A DNA stretch of 64,000 bases from Streptomyces spinoverrucosus (GTDB taxonomy: Bacteria; Actinomycetota; Actinomycetes; Streptomycetales; Streptomycetaceae): the NCBI RefSeq assembly GCF_015712165.1, contig NZ_JADPZX010000001.1, positions 7,645,501 to 7,709,500 of the forward strand, read 5' to 3'. A program made the translations under genes and the position numbers. The notes beneath the pieces were generated by a model. The model had not been told where the DNA came from, did not search any database, and worked only from the letters and a program-made list of their open reading frames with translations. This document shows, in pieces, positions 26,926 to 35,070 of the stretch. Each line of letters starts with the position of its first letter. The first letter of the stretch is position 1.

Positions 26926-27828
26926 ATGTTGAGCCTGGACCGTCTCCGCACCCTCGACGCTCTCGCCCGGCACGGCTCGGTGAGCGGCGCCGCCGAGGGG
27001 CTGCACATCACGACCTCGGCCGTGTCCCAGCAGCTGGCCAAGCTGGAGCGCGAGGTCGGCCAGCAACTGCTCGCCAAGCACGGGCGGGGTGTCCGGCTCA
27101 CCGACGCCGGACGGCTGCTCGCCGAGCACGCGGCGCGCATCCTGTCGCAGGTCGCCCTCGCCCAGTCCGACCTGGAGGCGCAGCGCGGACAGGTCGCCGG
27201 TGAGCTGCGGCTGTCGGCGTTCCCGACCGCCGCGCGCGGGCTGTTCCCCACCGCGCTCGCCACGCTGCGCGCCGCCCATCCCGGGCTGCGGCTGCGCACC
27301 TGCGAGCTGGAGCCGGAGCCCGGCATCCGGGGTGTGGTGCGCGGCGACCTCGATCTCGCCGTGGTCCTGGACTGGTACAACAAGCCGATGGCGCTGCCCG
27401 ACGGCCTGGTCAAGGCGTCGATCCTGGACGATCCGGCCGACGTGGCGATGCCCGCCGGGCATCCGCTCGCCGGCCGGGACGAGGTGGACCTCGGGGAGTT
27501 CGCCGAGGACGAGTGGATCACCTGGGGTCAGGGCGAGTTCTGCCACGAGTGGCTGATGTTCACGCTGCGCTCCCGTGGCGTCGAGCCGATCCTCGGCCAC
27601 CGCGCCGCCGAGACGCACACCCAGCTCGCGCTGGTCGCCGCCGGGCTGGGCGTGTGCATCGCCCCACTACTGGGCCGCCATCCGATGCCCGCCGGGGTCG
27701 TCACCGTGCCGCTGAAGCAGGGGGTGCGGCGGCATGTGTACGTCGTCTGGCGCGCGGACGCCGACCGCCGCCCGTCCATCCGAGCGGCGGTGTCGGCCCT
27801 GCGGGCGGCGGGAGAGAGCGTCGGCTGA
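26926..27828 (+). CDS. LysR-type transcriptional regulator
   Basis: A 300-residue protein. The N-terminal winged helix (LRTLDALARHGSVSGAAEGL, ITTSAVSQQLAKLEREVGQQ) is followed by the periplasmic-binding-protein-like sensor domain (LRLSAFPTAARGLFPTAL, DLDLAVVLDW, HTQLALVAAGLGVCIAPL). ATG 26926 lacks a Shine-Dalgarno, consistent with leaderless initiation. It is divergent from an EamA exporter that it probably regulates. The minisatellite array starts 65 bp after its stop. Confidence 0.92.
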   Translation: MLSLDRLRTLDALARHGSVSGAAEGLHITTSAVSQQLAKLEREVGQQLLAKHGRGVRLTDAGRLLAEHAARILSQVALAQSDLEAQRGQVAGELRLSAFPTAARGLFPTALATLRAAHPGLRLRTCELEPEPGIRGVVRGDLDLAVVLDWYNKPMALPDGLVKASILDDPADVAMPAGHPLAGRDEVDLGEFAEDEWITWGQGEFCHEWLMFTLRSRGVEPILGHRAAETHTQLALVAAGLGVCIAPLLGRHPMPAGVVTVPLKQGVRRHVYVVWRADADRRPSIRAAVSALRAAGESVG

Positions 27829-27892
27829 GCGCCTGCCGGCGGGCCGAGCGGCGCGGGGCTTCGACCGGCTGGGGCATGCCCGTGACCCCAGG

Positions 27893-28400
27893 CGCTGGTT
27901 GGCCGGGGCGGGGCAGCAGTCCGAGGGCGCTGAGGAAGTCGGCCCACCTGGGCGGGCCAAGGGGCCGAGGGCGTTGGCGGAGTCGGTCGGCCTCGGGTGG
28001 GCCAGGGGGCCGAGGGGGCTGAAGGAGTCCGTCGGTCTGGGCGGGTCGGGGGCCGAGGGGGCTGAAGGAGTCGGTTGGCCTGGGCGGGTCGGGGGGCGAG
28101 TGGTGTGGACGGAGTCGGGGGGCGATGCGGGGCGGCGGTCCCGGCGTGCTGGAGGAGTCGGTCGGCCGGGGCGGGCAGGGGTCCGACGGCGCTGAAGGAG
28201 TCGGCGGGTCCTCGGCGCGCGACGGGGCGAGTGGTGTGGACGGAGTCGGGGGGCGATGCGGGGCGGCGGTCCCGGCGTGCTGGAGGAGTCGGTCGGCCGG
28301 GGCGGGCAGGGGTCCGACGGCGCTGAGGGAGTCGGTCGGCCCGGGTGGGCAGGCGTCCGTGGGTGCTGAGGCAGCCGGTCGGCCCCCCGCGGCGGCGGTT
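27893..28400. repeat. Minisatellite: about eleven 43-45-bp units with a 131-bp higher-order repeat
   Basis: Units share the core GGAGTCGGTCGGCC followed by a G-rich stretch and (G)CC-GAGGGxGCTGA. Beginning near 27893 with a partial unit, about eleven degenerate copies run to about 28400. A 103-bp block is repeated exactly at 28093-28195 and 28224-28326 (131-bp period, three units), which indicates a recent duplication. Because 131 is not a multiple of 3, no reading frame is preserved across copies, so the array is probably non-coding. The strand is extremely G-rich against C. Confidence 0.85.
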
Positions 28401-28431
28401 CGAGTCGCGCTGAGGGTGTTCGTCGGGTGTG

Positions 28432-28899
28432 TTACAGCGACCCCAGCTTGCGGAAGTCCCAGGACACCGTCTTCGACGGCGTGAGCCGCATCCAGGCGTG
28501 TCGGCCGTCGTGCGGCATGTCCTCCAGGCCGAAGTTCTTGCGGGCGAACAGCATCTCCGGCACGTCGAGTTCGGCGCACAGCTCCCCGGTGCGCGGGCTC
28601 TCGCCCACGAACTCGACGGTCCCGGACAGCTCGACGCCGCGCAGCTCGTCGTACTCCTCACCGGTGTCGACCACGATCGCCACCCGCGGATCACGGCGTA
28701 GATCCGCCCACCGCTTGCTGCGCACCACGGAGTACAGCCACATCGACGTGCCGTCCCAGACGAACCAGAGCGTGCTCACGTGCGGCGCCCCGTCGGCCGA
28801 CACCGTGGCGACCCGGCAGGTGCGCTGGCTGGTGAGGAACTCGTCCAGCTCACCGGGCGTCATCATGATCTTCCGGCCCCGGCGCTGAGTGGCTGTCAT
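28432..28899 (-). CDS. PPOX-family (pyridoxamine phosphate oxidase-like) protein
   Basis: A 155-residue split-barrel protein with FLTSQRTCRVATVSADG, HVSTLWFVWDG, WLYSVVRSKRWADLRRDPRV and RGVELSGTVEFVGE, as in F420- or FMN-dependent PPOX-class proteins. ATG 28899 follows GAGGGAA. The cofactor cannot be decided by eye; the small single-domain size and the R-x-A-T-x-S start suggest F420. It stands alone, its stop adjoining the minisatellite and its promoter region shared with the isochorismatase-like gene. Confidence 0.82.
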   Translation of the reverse strand: MTATQRRGRKIMMTPGELDEFLTSQRTCRVATVSADGAPHVSTLWFVWDGTSMWLYSVVRSKRWADLRRDPRVAIVVDTGEEYDELRGVELSGTVEFVGESPRTGELCAELDVPEMLFARKNFGLEDMPHDGRHAWMRLTPSKTVSWDFRKLGSL

Positions 28900-29029
28900 G
28901 TGTTTCCCTCGGCTTCCCCTCGAAAGAACGGCACCTGACGATACGTCAGAAAGAATGGGCCGTCTTCCATCCCCGTGCAATGGTGGTTAATCTCACCCGC
29001 TCCCACACCGCCGGCCACCAGGGGGCGCC

Positions 29030-29671
29030 ATGCCGTCGTTCGAACAGCTCAGCGAACTGCTCGACCCCGCGACCACGGTGCTCCTCACCGTCGAGTGCCA
29101 GCAGGGCGTCGTCGGCCCGGACAGCGCGCTGCCGGAGCTGGCGAAGGAGTTCCGCTCCTCGGGCGCCCTCGGCAATGTCGCCCGGCTGGTGGCCGCCGCC
29201 CACGAGAGCGGCATCCAGGTGATCCACGCCATCGCCGAACGCCGCCCCGACGGCCGCGGCGCGAGCCACAACGCCCGCCTGTTCCGCGCCGCCGAACGGC
29301 TGCCCGTCCAACAACTGGCCGGCACCGCGGCGGTGCGCGTCGCCGCGCCGATCGAGGTCACCGAGGAGGACATCGTCGTACGACGGCTGCACGGTCTGTC
29401 ACCGATCCAGGGCACCGACGTCGACGCGCTGCTGCGCAACCTCGGCTGCCGCACCCTGATCGTCACCGGCGTCTCCGCCAACGTGGCCGTGCCCAACGCC
29501 GTCTTCGACGCCGTGAACCGCGGCTACACGGCCGTGGTTCCGGCCGACGCCATCGCGGGGGTGCCCGCCGACTACACCCCCGCGATGATCCGCAACACCC
29601 TCGCATTGGTCGCCACGGTCGCGACCACGGACGAGGTGCTGGCGTGCCTCAGGCCCACGCGCCGGCGCTGA
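29030..29671 (+). CDS. Isochorismatase-fold protein with substituted catalytic residues
   Basis: A 213-residue protein of the isochorismatase-like hydrolase fold (LLTVECQQGVVG, LVAAAHESGIQVIHAIAERR, LIVTGVSANVAVPNAVFDAV, TLALVATVATTDEVLACL). The family's Asp-Lys-Cys triad is not evident: Glu22 stands where the Asp is expected, the Lys segment reads VVRRLHG, and the Cys position in GVSANVAVPN has Ala. I recall a broad actinobacterial subfamily of this form, so it is probably functional but not a classical cysteine hydrolase. It converges on the Rieske gene with a 3-nt gap. Confidence 0.8.
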   Translation: MPSFEQLSELLDPATTVLLTVECQQGVVGPDSALPELAKEFRSSGALGNVARLVAAAHESGIQVIHAIAERRPDGRGASHNARLFRAAERLPVQQLAGTAAVRVAAPIEVTEEDIVVRRLHGLSPIQGTDVDALLRNLGCRTLIVTGVSANVAVPNAVFDAVNRGYTAVVPADAIAGVPADYTPAMIRNTLALVATVATTDEVLACLRPTRRR

Positions 29672-29674
29672 CGG

Positions 29675-30157
29675 TCAGGCCAGGGTGATCGAGTCGCCAC
29701 TGACGTTGATCTGCACCTCGGGCAGCGGCTTGGTCGCGGGCCCGCTCTGCACGCTGCCGTCGGTGATCGAGAAGTTGCTGTTGTGGCAGGGGCAGTTGAT
29801 GATGCCGTTCTCGATGCTCTTCACCGCACACCCCTGGTGCGTGCAGGTGGCCGAGAAGGCCTTGAACTGGCCGGCCGACGGCTGGGTGACCACGACCTTC
29901 TCGGCCTCGAACACCTTTCCGCCACCCTCGGGGATGTCGGCGACGGTCGCGAGCGCGGCACCGGCCGCGGCGTTGCCGCCGTCCTCCGGAGTGCTGCCGC
30001 TGTCCTGGGAGCTGCCGCTGTCCTGGGAGCTGCTGGACGAGTCGCCGTCCGAGCCCCCGCACGCGGTCAGCGCGACGGCGAGCCCCGCCGCTCCGGCCGC
30101 CGCCACGACGGTACGACGGTTCGGTCCTGCCGTGGGCCTGGGCGATGCGCTGGTCAT
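29675..30157 (-). CDS. Rieske 2Fe-2S lipoprotein with Tat-type signal
   Basis: A 160-residue secreted electron-transfer protein. The N-terminus has twin arginines (NRRTVVAAAGAAGLAVAL) and a lipobox ending LTAC (Cys33), then a Ser/Asp/Gly-rich linker. The Rieske domain has Cys105-x-His107 and Cys122-x-x-His125 as iron ligands, with Cys110 and Cys124 placed for the disulfide of high-potential Rieske proteins. There is no cytochrome b partner nearby, so this is the small, free Rieske type, probably anchored outside the membrane. Its redox partner is unknown. Confidence 0.93.
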   Translation of the reverse strand: MTSASPRPTAGPNRRTVVAAAGAAGLAVALTACGGSDGDSSSSSQDSGSSQDSGSTPEDGGNAAAGAALATVADIPEGGGKVFEAEKVVVTQPSAGQFKAFSATCTHQGCAVKSIENGIINCPCHNSNFSITDGSVQSGPATKPLPEVQINVSGDSITLA

Positions 30158-30369
30158 GCTGGCGTTCCCTTCGGGAGGTGTCTCGTGATCCGCCGTGAGG
30201 TACGGCCCCGGCGGACTGCCTGTTCAGACGATGTCGAAATCCTCGCCCGCCCAGCACGAGAGGTGGGTAAAACACGCCTGTCGGTTCCCTGTCGATCTCG
30301 GCGCGTTCCCGAGCGCCCTGCCGCGGGATCCCGACCCGCGCCCCCGTCACACGACAGTAACCTGGGGCG

Positions 30370-31122
30370 ATGCTCAAGGAAGTCATCGCAACCCGCTACA
30401 TCACGCCGCTGCGTGAGGGCGGCTCGCTGCCGGGACTCGTCGAGGCCGACGACTTCGGGACGTACGTGATCAAGTTCACCGGCGCGGGGCAGGGCCGCAA
30501 GACACTCGTCGCGGAGGTCGTCTGCGGTGAACTCGCCCGTCGGCTCGGTTTCCGCGTGCCCCGCCTGGTGACCCTCGACCTGGACCCGGTCCTCGGGCTC
30601 GGTGAACCCGACCAGCAGGTCCAGGAGCTGCTCAGGTCCAGCGGCGGCACCAACCTCGGCATGGACTTCCTCTCCGGCGCGCTCGGCTTCGACCCGCTCG
30701 CTTTCGCGGTGAGCCCCGAGGAAGCCGGGCGCATCGTCTGGTTCGACGCGCTGGTCAACAACGTCGACCGCTCCTGGCGCAACCCCAACCTGCTGATGTG
30801 GCAGGGCGAGCTGTGGCTCATCGACCATGGCGCCACCATGATCTGGCACCACAACTGGCCCGGCGCCGAGGCCTCCGCCGCCCGCCCGTACGACGCGTCC
30901 GACCACGCCCTGCGGCCGTTCGCGCCGGACGTCACCGCGGCCGCCGCGCTCGCGCCGCTGGTCACCGAGGAACTGCTGGCCGAGGTCACCGCCGAGATCC
31001 CCGACGCCTGGCTGACCGGCGAGCCCGGCTTCGACACCCCGGACGACCTGCGCCGGGCCTACGCGCGAGCGCTGCTCGCGCGCGCCGCAGTCGTCCACGA
31101 ACGCATCGAGGGGATCAAGTGA
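30370..31122 (+). CDS. HipA-like protein kinase
   Basis: A 250-residue protein with a stand-alone HipA/PI-kinase-like domain. Lys35 (TYVIKFTGAG) is the likely ATP lysine, Asp133 with Asn138/Asn140 (NNVDRSWRNPN) the catalytic loop, and Asp152 (LIDHGA) the metal site, so it looks active. It is shorter than E. coli HipA (about 440) and lacks the N-terminal subdomain. Its stop overlaps the DUF3037 gene start (GTGA). There is no HipB-like antitoxin. Its substrate is unknown. Confidence 0.85.
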   Translation: MLKEVIATRYITPLREGGSLPGLVEADDFGTYVIKFTGAGQGRKTLVAEVVCGELARRLGFRVPRLVTLDLDPVLGLGEPDQQVQELLRSSGGTNLGMDFLSGALGFDPLAFAVSPEEAGRIVWFDALVNNVDRSWRNPNLLMWQGELWLIDHGATMIWHHNWPGAEASAARPYDASDHALRPFAPDVTAAAALAPLVTEELLAEVTAEIPDAWLTGEPGFDTPDDLRRAYARALLARAAVVHERIEGIK

Positions 31123-31535
31123 GCGAGCGTCACATCACCCGGGCCGGCCAGGGCGGCGGCCGGGACGTCTTCGAGTACGCGCTGCTGCGGGTCGTACCAC
31201 GCGTCGAGCGCGGCGAGTGCATCAACGCGGGCGTGCTCGTGTACTGCCGGGCCAAGGCCTACGTCGGCGCCCGCACCCATCTGGACGAGGCGCGGCTGCT
31301 GGCCCTCGACCCGGACGCGGACGTGGCCGGCGTGCGTGCCGCGCTGCGCGCGGTGGAGGGCGTGTGCGAGGGAGGGGAAGCGGCCGGGCAGGCGGCGGGC
31401 GACGACGCCGGGCGGCGTTTCCGCTGGCTGATCGCGCCGCGCTCCACGGTCGTGCAGCCCGGGCCCGTGCACACCGGACTGACCGTCGATCCGGTGGCCG
31501 AGACCGAACGGCTGCTCGACCTGCTGGTGAGGTGA
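31119..31535 (+). CDS. DUF3037-family protein coupled to the HipA-like kinase
   Basis: A 138-residue protein with FEYALLRVVPRVERGECINAGVLVYC near residue 20, the DUF3037 signature, and FRWLIAPRSTVVQPGPVHTGL near the end. GTG 31119 overlaps the kinase stop codon by 4 nt, so translation is coupled. The HipA-like/DUF3037 pair recurs as I recall in many bacteria and may be a functional module (substrate or modulator of the kinase), but no role is established. Confidence 0.82.
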   Translation: MSERHITRAGQGGGRDVFEYALLRVVPRVERGECINAGVLVYCRAKAYVGARTHLDEARLLALDPDADVAGVRAALRAVEGVCEGGEAAGQAAGDDAGRRFRWLIAPRSTVVQPGPVHTGLTVDPVAETERLLDLLVR

Positions 31536-31561
31536 GGGATCACATGCACCCCGATGGGCCG

Positions 31562-31590
31562 TTGACACGGGGTGCCAGGGCTTCTAGCGT
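31562..31590 (+). promoter_or_regulatory. Vegetative-type promoter TTGACA-N17-TAGCGT
   Basis: A consensus -35 element at 31562-31567, a 17-bp spacer and a -10 element at 31585-31590 lie about 80 bp before the first SDR gene. This fits HrdB (SigA-type) promoters. Confidence 0.75.
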
Positions 31591-31671
31591 CACGTCTGCT
31601 GAAGGTACTAAGCGGTCGCTCATCGGGGAGCGTGCCGCTGAGCCGCATCCCAAGGGCGAGGAGAAGCAGCA

Positions 31672-32433
31672 ATGTCCACCACTGAGCAGCGGGTCGCAGT
31701 CGTCACCGGTGCCGCGCGCGGCATCGGCGCCGCCACCGCCGTACGCCTGGCGGCCGAGGGCCGCGCGGTCGCCGTGCTCGACCTCGACGAGGCCGCCTGC
31801 AAGGACACCGTGGAGAAGATCACCGCGGCCGGTGGCAAGGCCATCGCGGTCGGCTGCGACGTCTCCGACGAGGCGCAGGTCGAGGCGGCCGTCGCCCGGA
31901 TCGCCGAGGAGCTCGGCGCGCCGACGATTCTCGTGAACAACGCGGGCGTGCTCCGCGACAACCTGCTGTTCAAGATGAGCGTCGCCGACTGGGACACCGT
32001 CATGAACGTGCACCTGCGCGGCGCCTTCCTGATGTCGAAGGCCTGCCAGAAGCACATGGTGGACGCGGGCTTCGGCCGGATCGTCAACCTCTCCTCGTCC
32101 TCCGCGCTCGGCAACCGGGGCCAGGTCAACTACTCGGCCGCCAAGGCCGGTCTGCAGGGCTTCACCAAGACGCTCGCCAAGGAGCTCGGCAAGTTCGGCG
32201 TCACCGCCAACGCCGTCGCCCCCGGCTTCATCGCCACCGACATGACCGCCGCCACCGCCGAGCGCGTCGGCATGGGCTTCGAGGACTTCAAGGCCGCCGC
32301 CGCCTCCATGATCCCCGTCCAGCGTGTCGGCGAGCCCGAGGACATCGCCAACGCCATCGCCTTCTTCACGGGCGACGCGGCCGGCTTCGTCTCCGGCCAG
32401 GTGCTGTACGTCGCCGGCGGACCGCTCGACTAG
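31672..32433 (+). CDS. FabG-like SDR (3-oxoacyl-[acyl-carrier-protein] reductase family)
   Basis: A 253-residue classical short-chain dehydrogenase. It has the cofactor motif TGAARGIGAATA, NNAG at about residue 88, and the catalytic Ser-Tyr154-Lys158 (NLSSSSALGN, NYSAAKAG). The end motif GFVSGQVLYVAGG is FabG-like. It probably reduces a keto group using NADPH, in fatty acid, polyketide or general carbonyl metabolism; no acyl carrier protein gene is nearby. ATG 31672 lies behind GAGGAGAAG. It is the first gene of a two-gene operon with a second SDR 11 nt downstream. Confidence 0.88.
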   Translation: MSTTEQRVAVVTGAARGIGAATAVRLAAEGRAVAVLDLDEAACKDTVEKITAAGGKAIAVGCDVSDEAQVEAAVARIAEELGAPTILVNNAGVLRDNLLFKMSVADWDTVMNVHLRGAFLMSKACQKHMVDAGFGRIVNLSSSSALGNRGQVNYSAAKAGLQGFTKTLAKELGKFGVTANAVAPGFIATDMTAATAERVGMGFEDFKAAAASMIPVQRVGEPEDIANAIAFFTGDAAGFVSGQVLYVAGGPLD

Positions 32434-32444
32434 GGAGCACGGAC

Positions 32445-33206
32445 ATGACTGAACTTCCTGAACTCTCCGGCAAGGTCGCGCTCGTCACGGGCGGCAGCCG
32501 CGGCATCGGCTACGGCGCCGCCGAGGCGCTGGTGGCACGCGGTGACCGTGTCTGCATCACCGGCCGCAACGAGGACGCCCTGAAGGAGGCCGTCGAGCAG
32601 CTCGGCGCCGACCGCGTCATCGGCGTCGCCGGCAAGGCGCACGACGTCGACCACCAGGCCGTCGCCGTCGAGCGCACGATGGAGGCCTTCGGCCGGGTCG
32701 ACTACCTGGTCAACAACGCCGGGACGAACCCGGTGTTCGGGCCGATCGCCGACCTCGACCTCGACGTGGCGCGCAAGGTCTTCGAGACCAACGTCGTCTC
32801 CGCGCTCGGGTTCGCCCAGAAGACCTGGCACGCCTGGCAGAAGGACAACGGCGGCGCCATCGTCAACATCGCGTCCGTGGCCGGCCTGTCCCCCTCGCCC
32901 TTCATCGGCGCGTACGGCATCAGCAAGGCCGCGATGATCAACCTGACCCTGCAGCTGGCGCACGAGTTCGCGCCCAAGGTGCGGGTCAACGCGATCGCCC
33001 CGGCCGTGGTGAAGACCAAGTTCGCGCAGGCCCTGTACGAGGGCCGGGAGGCGGAGGCGGCCGCCGCCTACCCGCTGGGTCGGCTCGGTGTGCCCTCCGA
33101 CATCGGCGGCGCCGCCGCGTTCCTCACCTCGGCGCAGGCCGACTGGATCACCGGCCAGACGCTCGTCGTCGACGGCGGCATCTTCCTCAACGCCGGGACC
33201 GGCTGA
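32445..33206 (+). CDS. Short-chain dehydrogenase/reductase, second of pair
   Basis: A 253-residue SDR with VTGGSRGIGYGAAEAL, NNAGTNPVFGP, and the catalytic Tyr157-x3-Lys161 (YGISKAA). ATG 32445 follows GGAG, 11 nt after the first SDR gene, so the two are co-transcribed. Both are 253 residues, but motifs and loops differ enough that they are not recent duplicates. A strong terminator follows. The substrate is unknown. Confidence 0.87.
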   Translation: MTELPELSGKVALVTGGSRGIGYGAAEALVARGDRVCITGRNEDALKEAVEQLGADRVIGVAGKAHDVDHQAVAVERTMEAFGRVDYLVNNAGTNPVFGPIADLDLDVARKVFETNVVSALGFAQKTWHAWQKDNGGAIVNIASVAGLSPSPFIGAYGISKAAMINLTLQLAHEFAPKVRVNAIAPAVVKTKFAQALYEGREAEAAAAYPLGRLGVPSDIGGAAAFLTSAQADWITGQTLVVDGGIFLNAGTG

Positions 33207-33226
33207 CCGGATCGGGTGCCTTTTCG

Positions 33227-33268
33227 GACAGGGGCACCGTTTCCGTTGACGGAAACGGTGCCCCTGTC
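33227..33268 (+). terminator. Strong terminator of the SDR operon
   Basis: A perfect 19-bp stem (GACAGGGGCACCGTTTCCG and its complement) with a 4-nt loop TTGA begins 21 nt after the second SDR gene. Confidence 0.92.
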
Positions 33269-33292
33269 GACATATCGGCGGCCTACGGGCCG

Positions 33293-33308
33293 ATGACAAC
33301 GTCGTCAT
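33293..33308. promoter_or_regulatory. LacI-type palindrome ATGACAACGTCGTCAT
   Basis: A 16-bp dyad with one mismatch from the perfect ATGACAACGTTGTCAT, a form typical of LacI-family operators in actinobacteria. It sits 101 bp before the binding-protein gene and 25 bp after the terminator. Confidence 0.45.
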
Positions 33309-33408
33309 GCGGAAGCTGATCACCGACCTCGCGCAAGCACGGTTCAGGCCGTCAACGGCTGCGATAGGGTCTGCCGACCCTTGGTATGGCAGATCGAGGA
33401 GCGTGCGC

Positions 33409-34989
33409 GTGTTCAACCGGAATCGAGGCCTGCGGCAAGTGGCCGCGATCGCTTCCATATCCCTGCTGGCCGGGTGCAGCCTGTTTTCGGACGGCGACCC
33501 CGCCGAGGGGGGTCCGATCGTCGTGGGGACCACCAGCGCCCCCAGCACGCTGGATCCGGCCGCCTCCTGGGACGGCTCCTGGGAGCTGTTCCGCAACATC
33601 TACCAGACGCTGCTGAGCTACCCCAACGGCGCCACCACGCCCCAGCCCGACGCCGCCCAGAGCTGCGAGTTCACCGACTCGACGAACCGGGCGTACCGCT
33701 GCGAGCTGCGTGAGGGGCTGACCTTCTCCGACGGTGACGCGCTCGACGCGCAGGCCGTCAAGCACTCCATCGACCGGATCCTGGCCATCAACGCGCCGGG
33801 CGGCCCCGCCGGGCTGCTGGGCAGCCTGGACCGGGTGCAGGCGCTCGGCGACCGCGAGGTCGTCTTCCACCTCAAGACGGCCGACGCCACCTTCCCGTTC
33901 GTGCTCGCCACCCCCGCCATGTCCGTCGTAGACCCGGACGACTATCCGGCCGACGCCCTCCGCGAGGACGGCGGCGTCACCGGCTCCGGGCCGTACCTCC
34001 TCGACTCCTACGACGAGGGGGCGCGGGCCGAACTCGTCCGCAACGACGGCTACAAGGGCTTCGCCGAGCGAAGAAACGATGCGGTCACGATCCGTTACTT
34101 CCAGGACTCCGGCGCCATGGTCAAGGCCCTGCGCGACCAGGACATCGACGTGACCTACCGCGGCCTCGCCGCCGACGACATCGTCGCGCTCCAGGGCAAG
34201 GACGCCGACGAGACCCTGCAACTCGTCGAGGGAGCGGGCGCCGACATCAGCTACCTGGTGTTCAACCCCAGGGACGAGTGGGCCGGGAAGACGGCCGTGC
34301 GCCGGGCCGTCGCCCAGGTCGTGGACCGGGCGACCATCGCCCACCGGATCTACAAGGACACCGTCGACCCGCTGTACTCGATGGTCCCCAAGGGCCTGAC
34401 CGGCCACACCACCGGCTTCTTCGACGACTACGGCGACCCCGACCCGGACAAGGCCCGCGCGATCCTCACCGAGGCCGGCATCACCGACCCGGTCCCGCTC
34501 ACCCTCTGGTACACCACCGACCGCTACGGCTCCGAGACCGCCGTCCTGTTCAAGGAGCTCGAGCGGCAGCTGGAGGCCTCCGGCCTGTTCGAGATCACCC
34601 TGAAGAGCAGGCCCTGGAAGACCTACGTCGAGGGCTACCAGAAGGGGGAGTACCCGGTGTTCGGGCGCGGCTGGTTCCCCGACTTCCCGGACGCCGACAA
34701 CTACATCGCCCCCTTCGTCGGCGAGCAGAACGCCCTGGGTACGCCCTACCCCGCGCCCAAGATCACCGGGGAGCTGCTGCCGCGCTCCCGCCGCGAGAGC
34801 GACCGCGCCCAGGTGGAGGCCGACTTCGAGGAGGCCCAGCAGATCCTCGTCCGGGACGTACGGCTGCTGCCGCTGTGGCAGGGCAAGCAGTACGTCGCCG
34901 CGAACGAGGAGATCTCCGGCGCCGAGCGCGCGCTGGACCCGTCGACGATCATGATGGTGTGGGAGCTGTACCGGAAGACGAGCTGGTGA
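33409..34989 (+). CDS. Oligopeptide-type (family 5) solute-binding lipoprotein
   Basis: A 526-residue lipoprotein. Residues 1-27 form a signal peptide ending in the lipobox LLAGC; the mature part carries family 5 features (VVGTTSAPSTLDPAASWDGS, FRNIYQTLLSYPNG, LREGLTFSDGDALDAQAVKHSI, YLVFNP, FPDFPDADNYIAPF). It captures peptides or similar solutes for an ABC importer. GTG 33409 lies 8 nt after GAGGAG; GTG 33403 is too near. No permease or ATPase genes are adjacent, so it is an orphan that must use a transporter encoded elsewhere or act as a sensor. A LacI-type dyad lies upstream. Confidence 0.88.
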   Translation: MFNRNRGLRQVAAIASISLLAGCSLFSDGDPAEGGPIVVGTTSAPSTLDPAASWDGSWELFRNIYQTLLSYPNGATTPQPDAAQSCEFTDSTNRAYRCELREGLTFSDGDALDAQAVKHSIDRILAINAPGGPAGLLGSLDRVQALGDREVVFHLKTADATFPFVLATPAMSVVDPDDYPADALREDGGVTGSGPYLLDSYDEGARAELVRNDGYKGFAERRNDAVTIRYFQDSGAMVKALRDQDIDVTYRGLAADDIVALQGKDADETLQLVEGAGADISYLVFNPRDEWAGKTAVRRAVAQVVDRATIAHRIYKDTVDPLYSMVPKGLTGHTTGFFDDYGDPDPDKARAILTEAGITDPVPLTLWYTTDRYGSETAVLFKELERQLEASGLFEITLKSRPWKTYVEGYQKGEYPVFGRGWFPDFPDADNYIAPFVGEQNALGTPYPAPKITGELLPRSRRESDRAQVEADFEEAQQILVRDVRLLPLWQGKQYVAANEEISGAERALDPSTIMMVWELYRKTSW

Positions 34990-35070
34990 CAGCGCCCGTG
35001 GCGGCCGTTGTCAGTGGTCGCCGGTAGGTTCTGTGGTCTGGAACCGACCGCACACCGTAAGGAAGTTGAC

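Noticed and set aside
27893..28400. Possible CRISPR array
   Set aside because: Units are contiguous tandem repeats of about 44 bp without unique spacers, and no cas genes are present.
27528..28694. Long minus-strand frames across the minisatellite encoding Pro/Arg-rich repeats
   Set aside because: The 131-bp period breaks frame, and these frames overlap the antisense of LysR and PPOX genes; repeat-driven chance frames.
31672..33206. Fatty acid or polyketide cluster because of two FabG-like genes
   Set aside because: No acyl carrier protein, ketosynthase or other partners in the neighbourhood.
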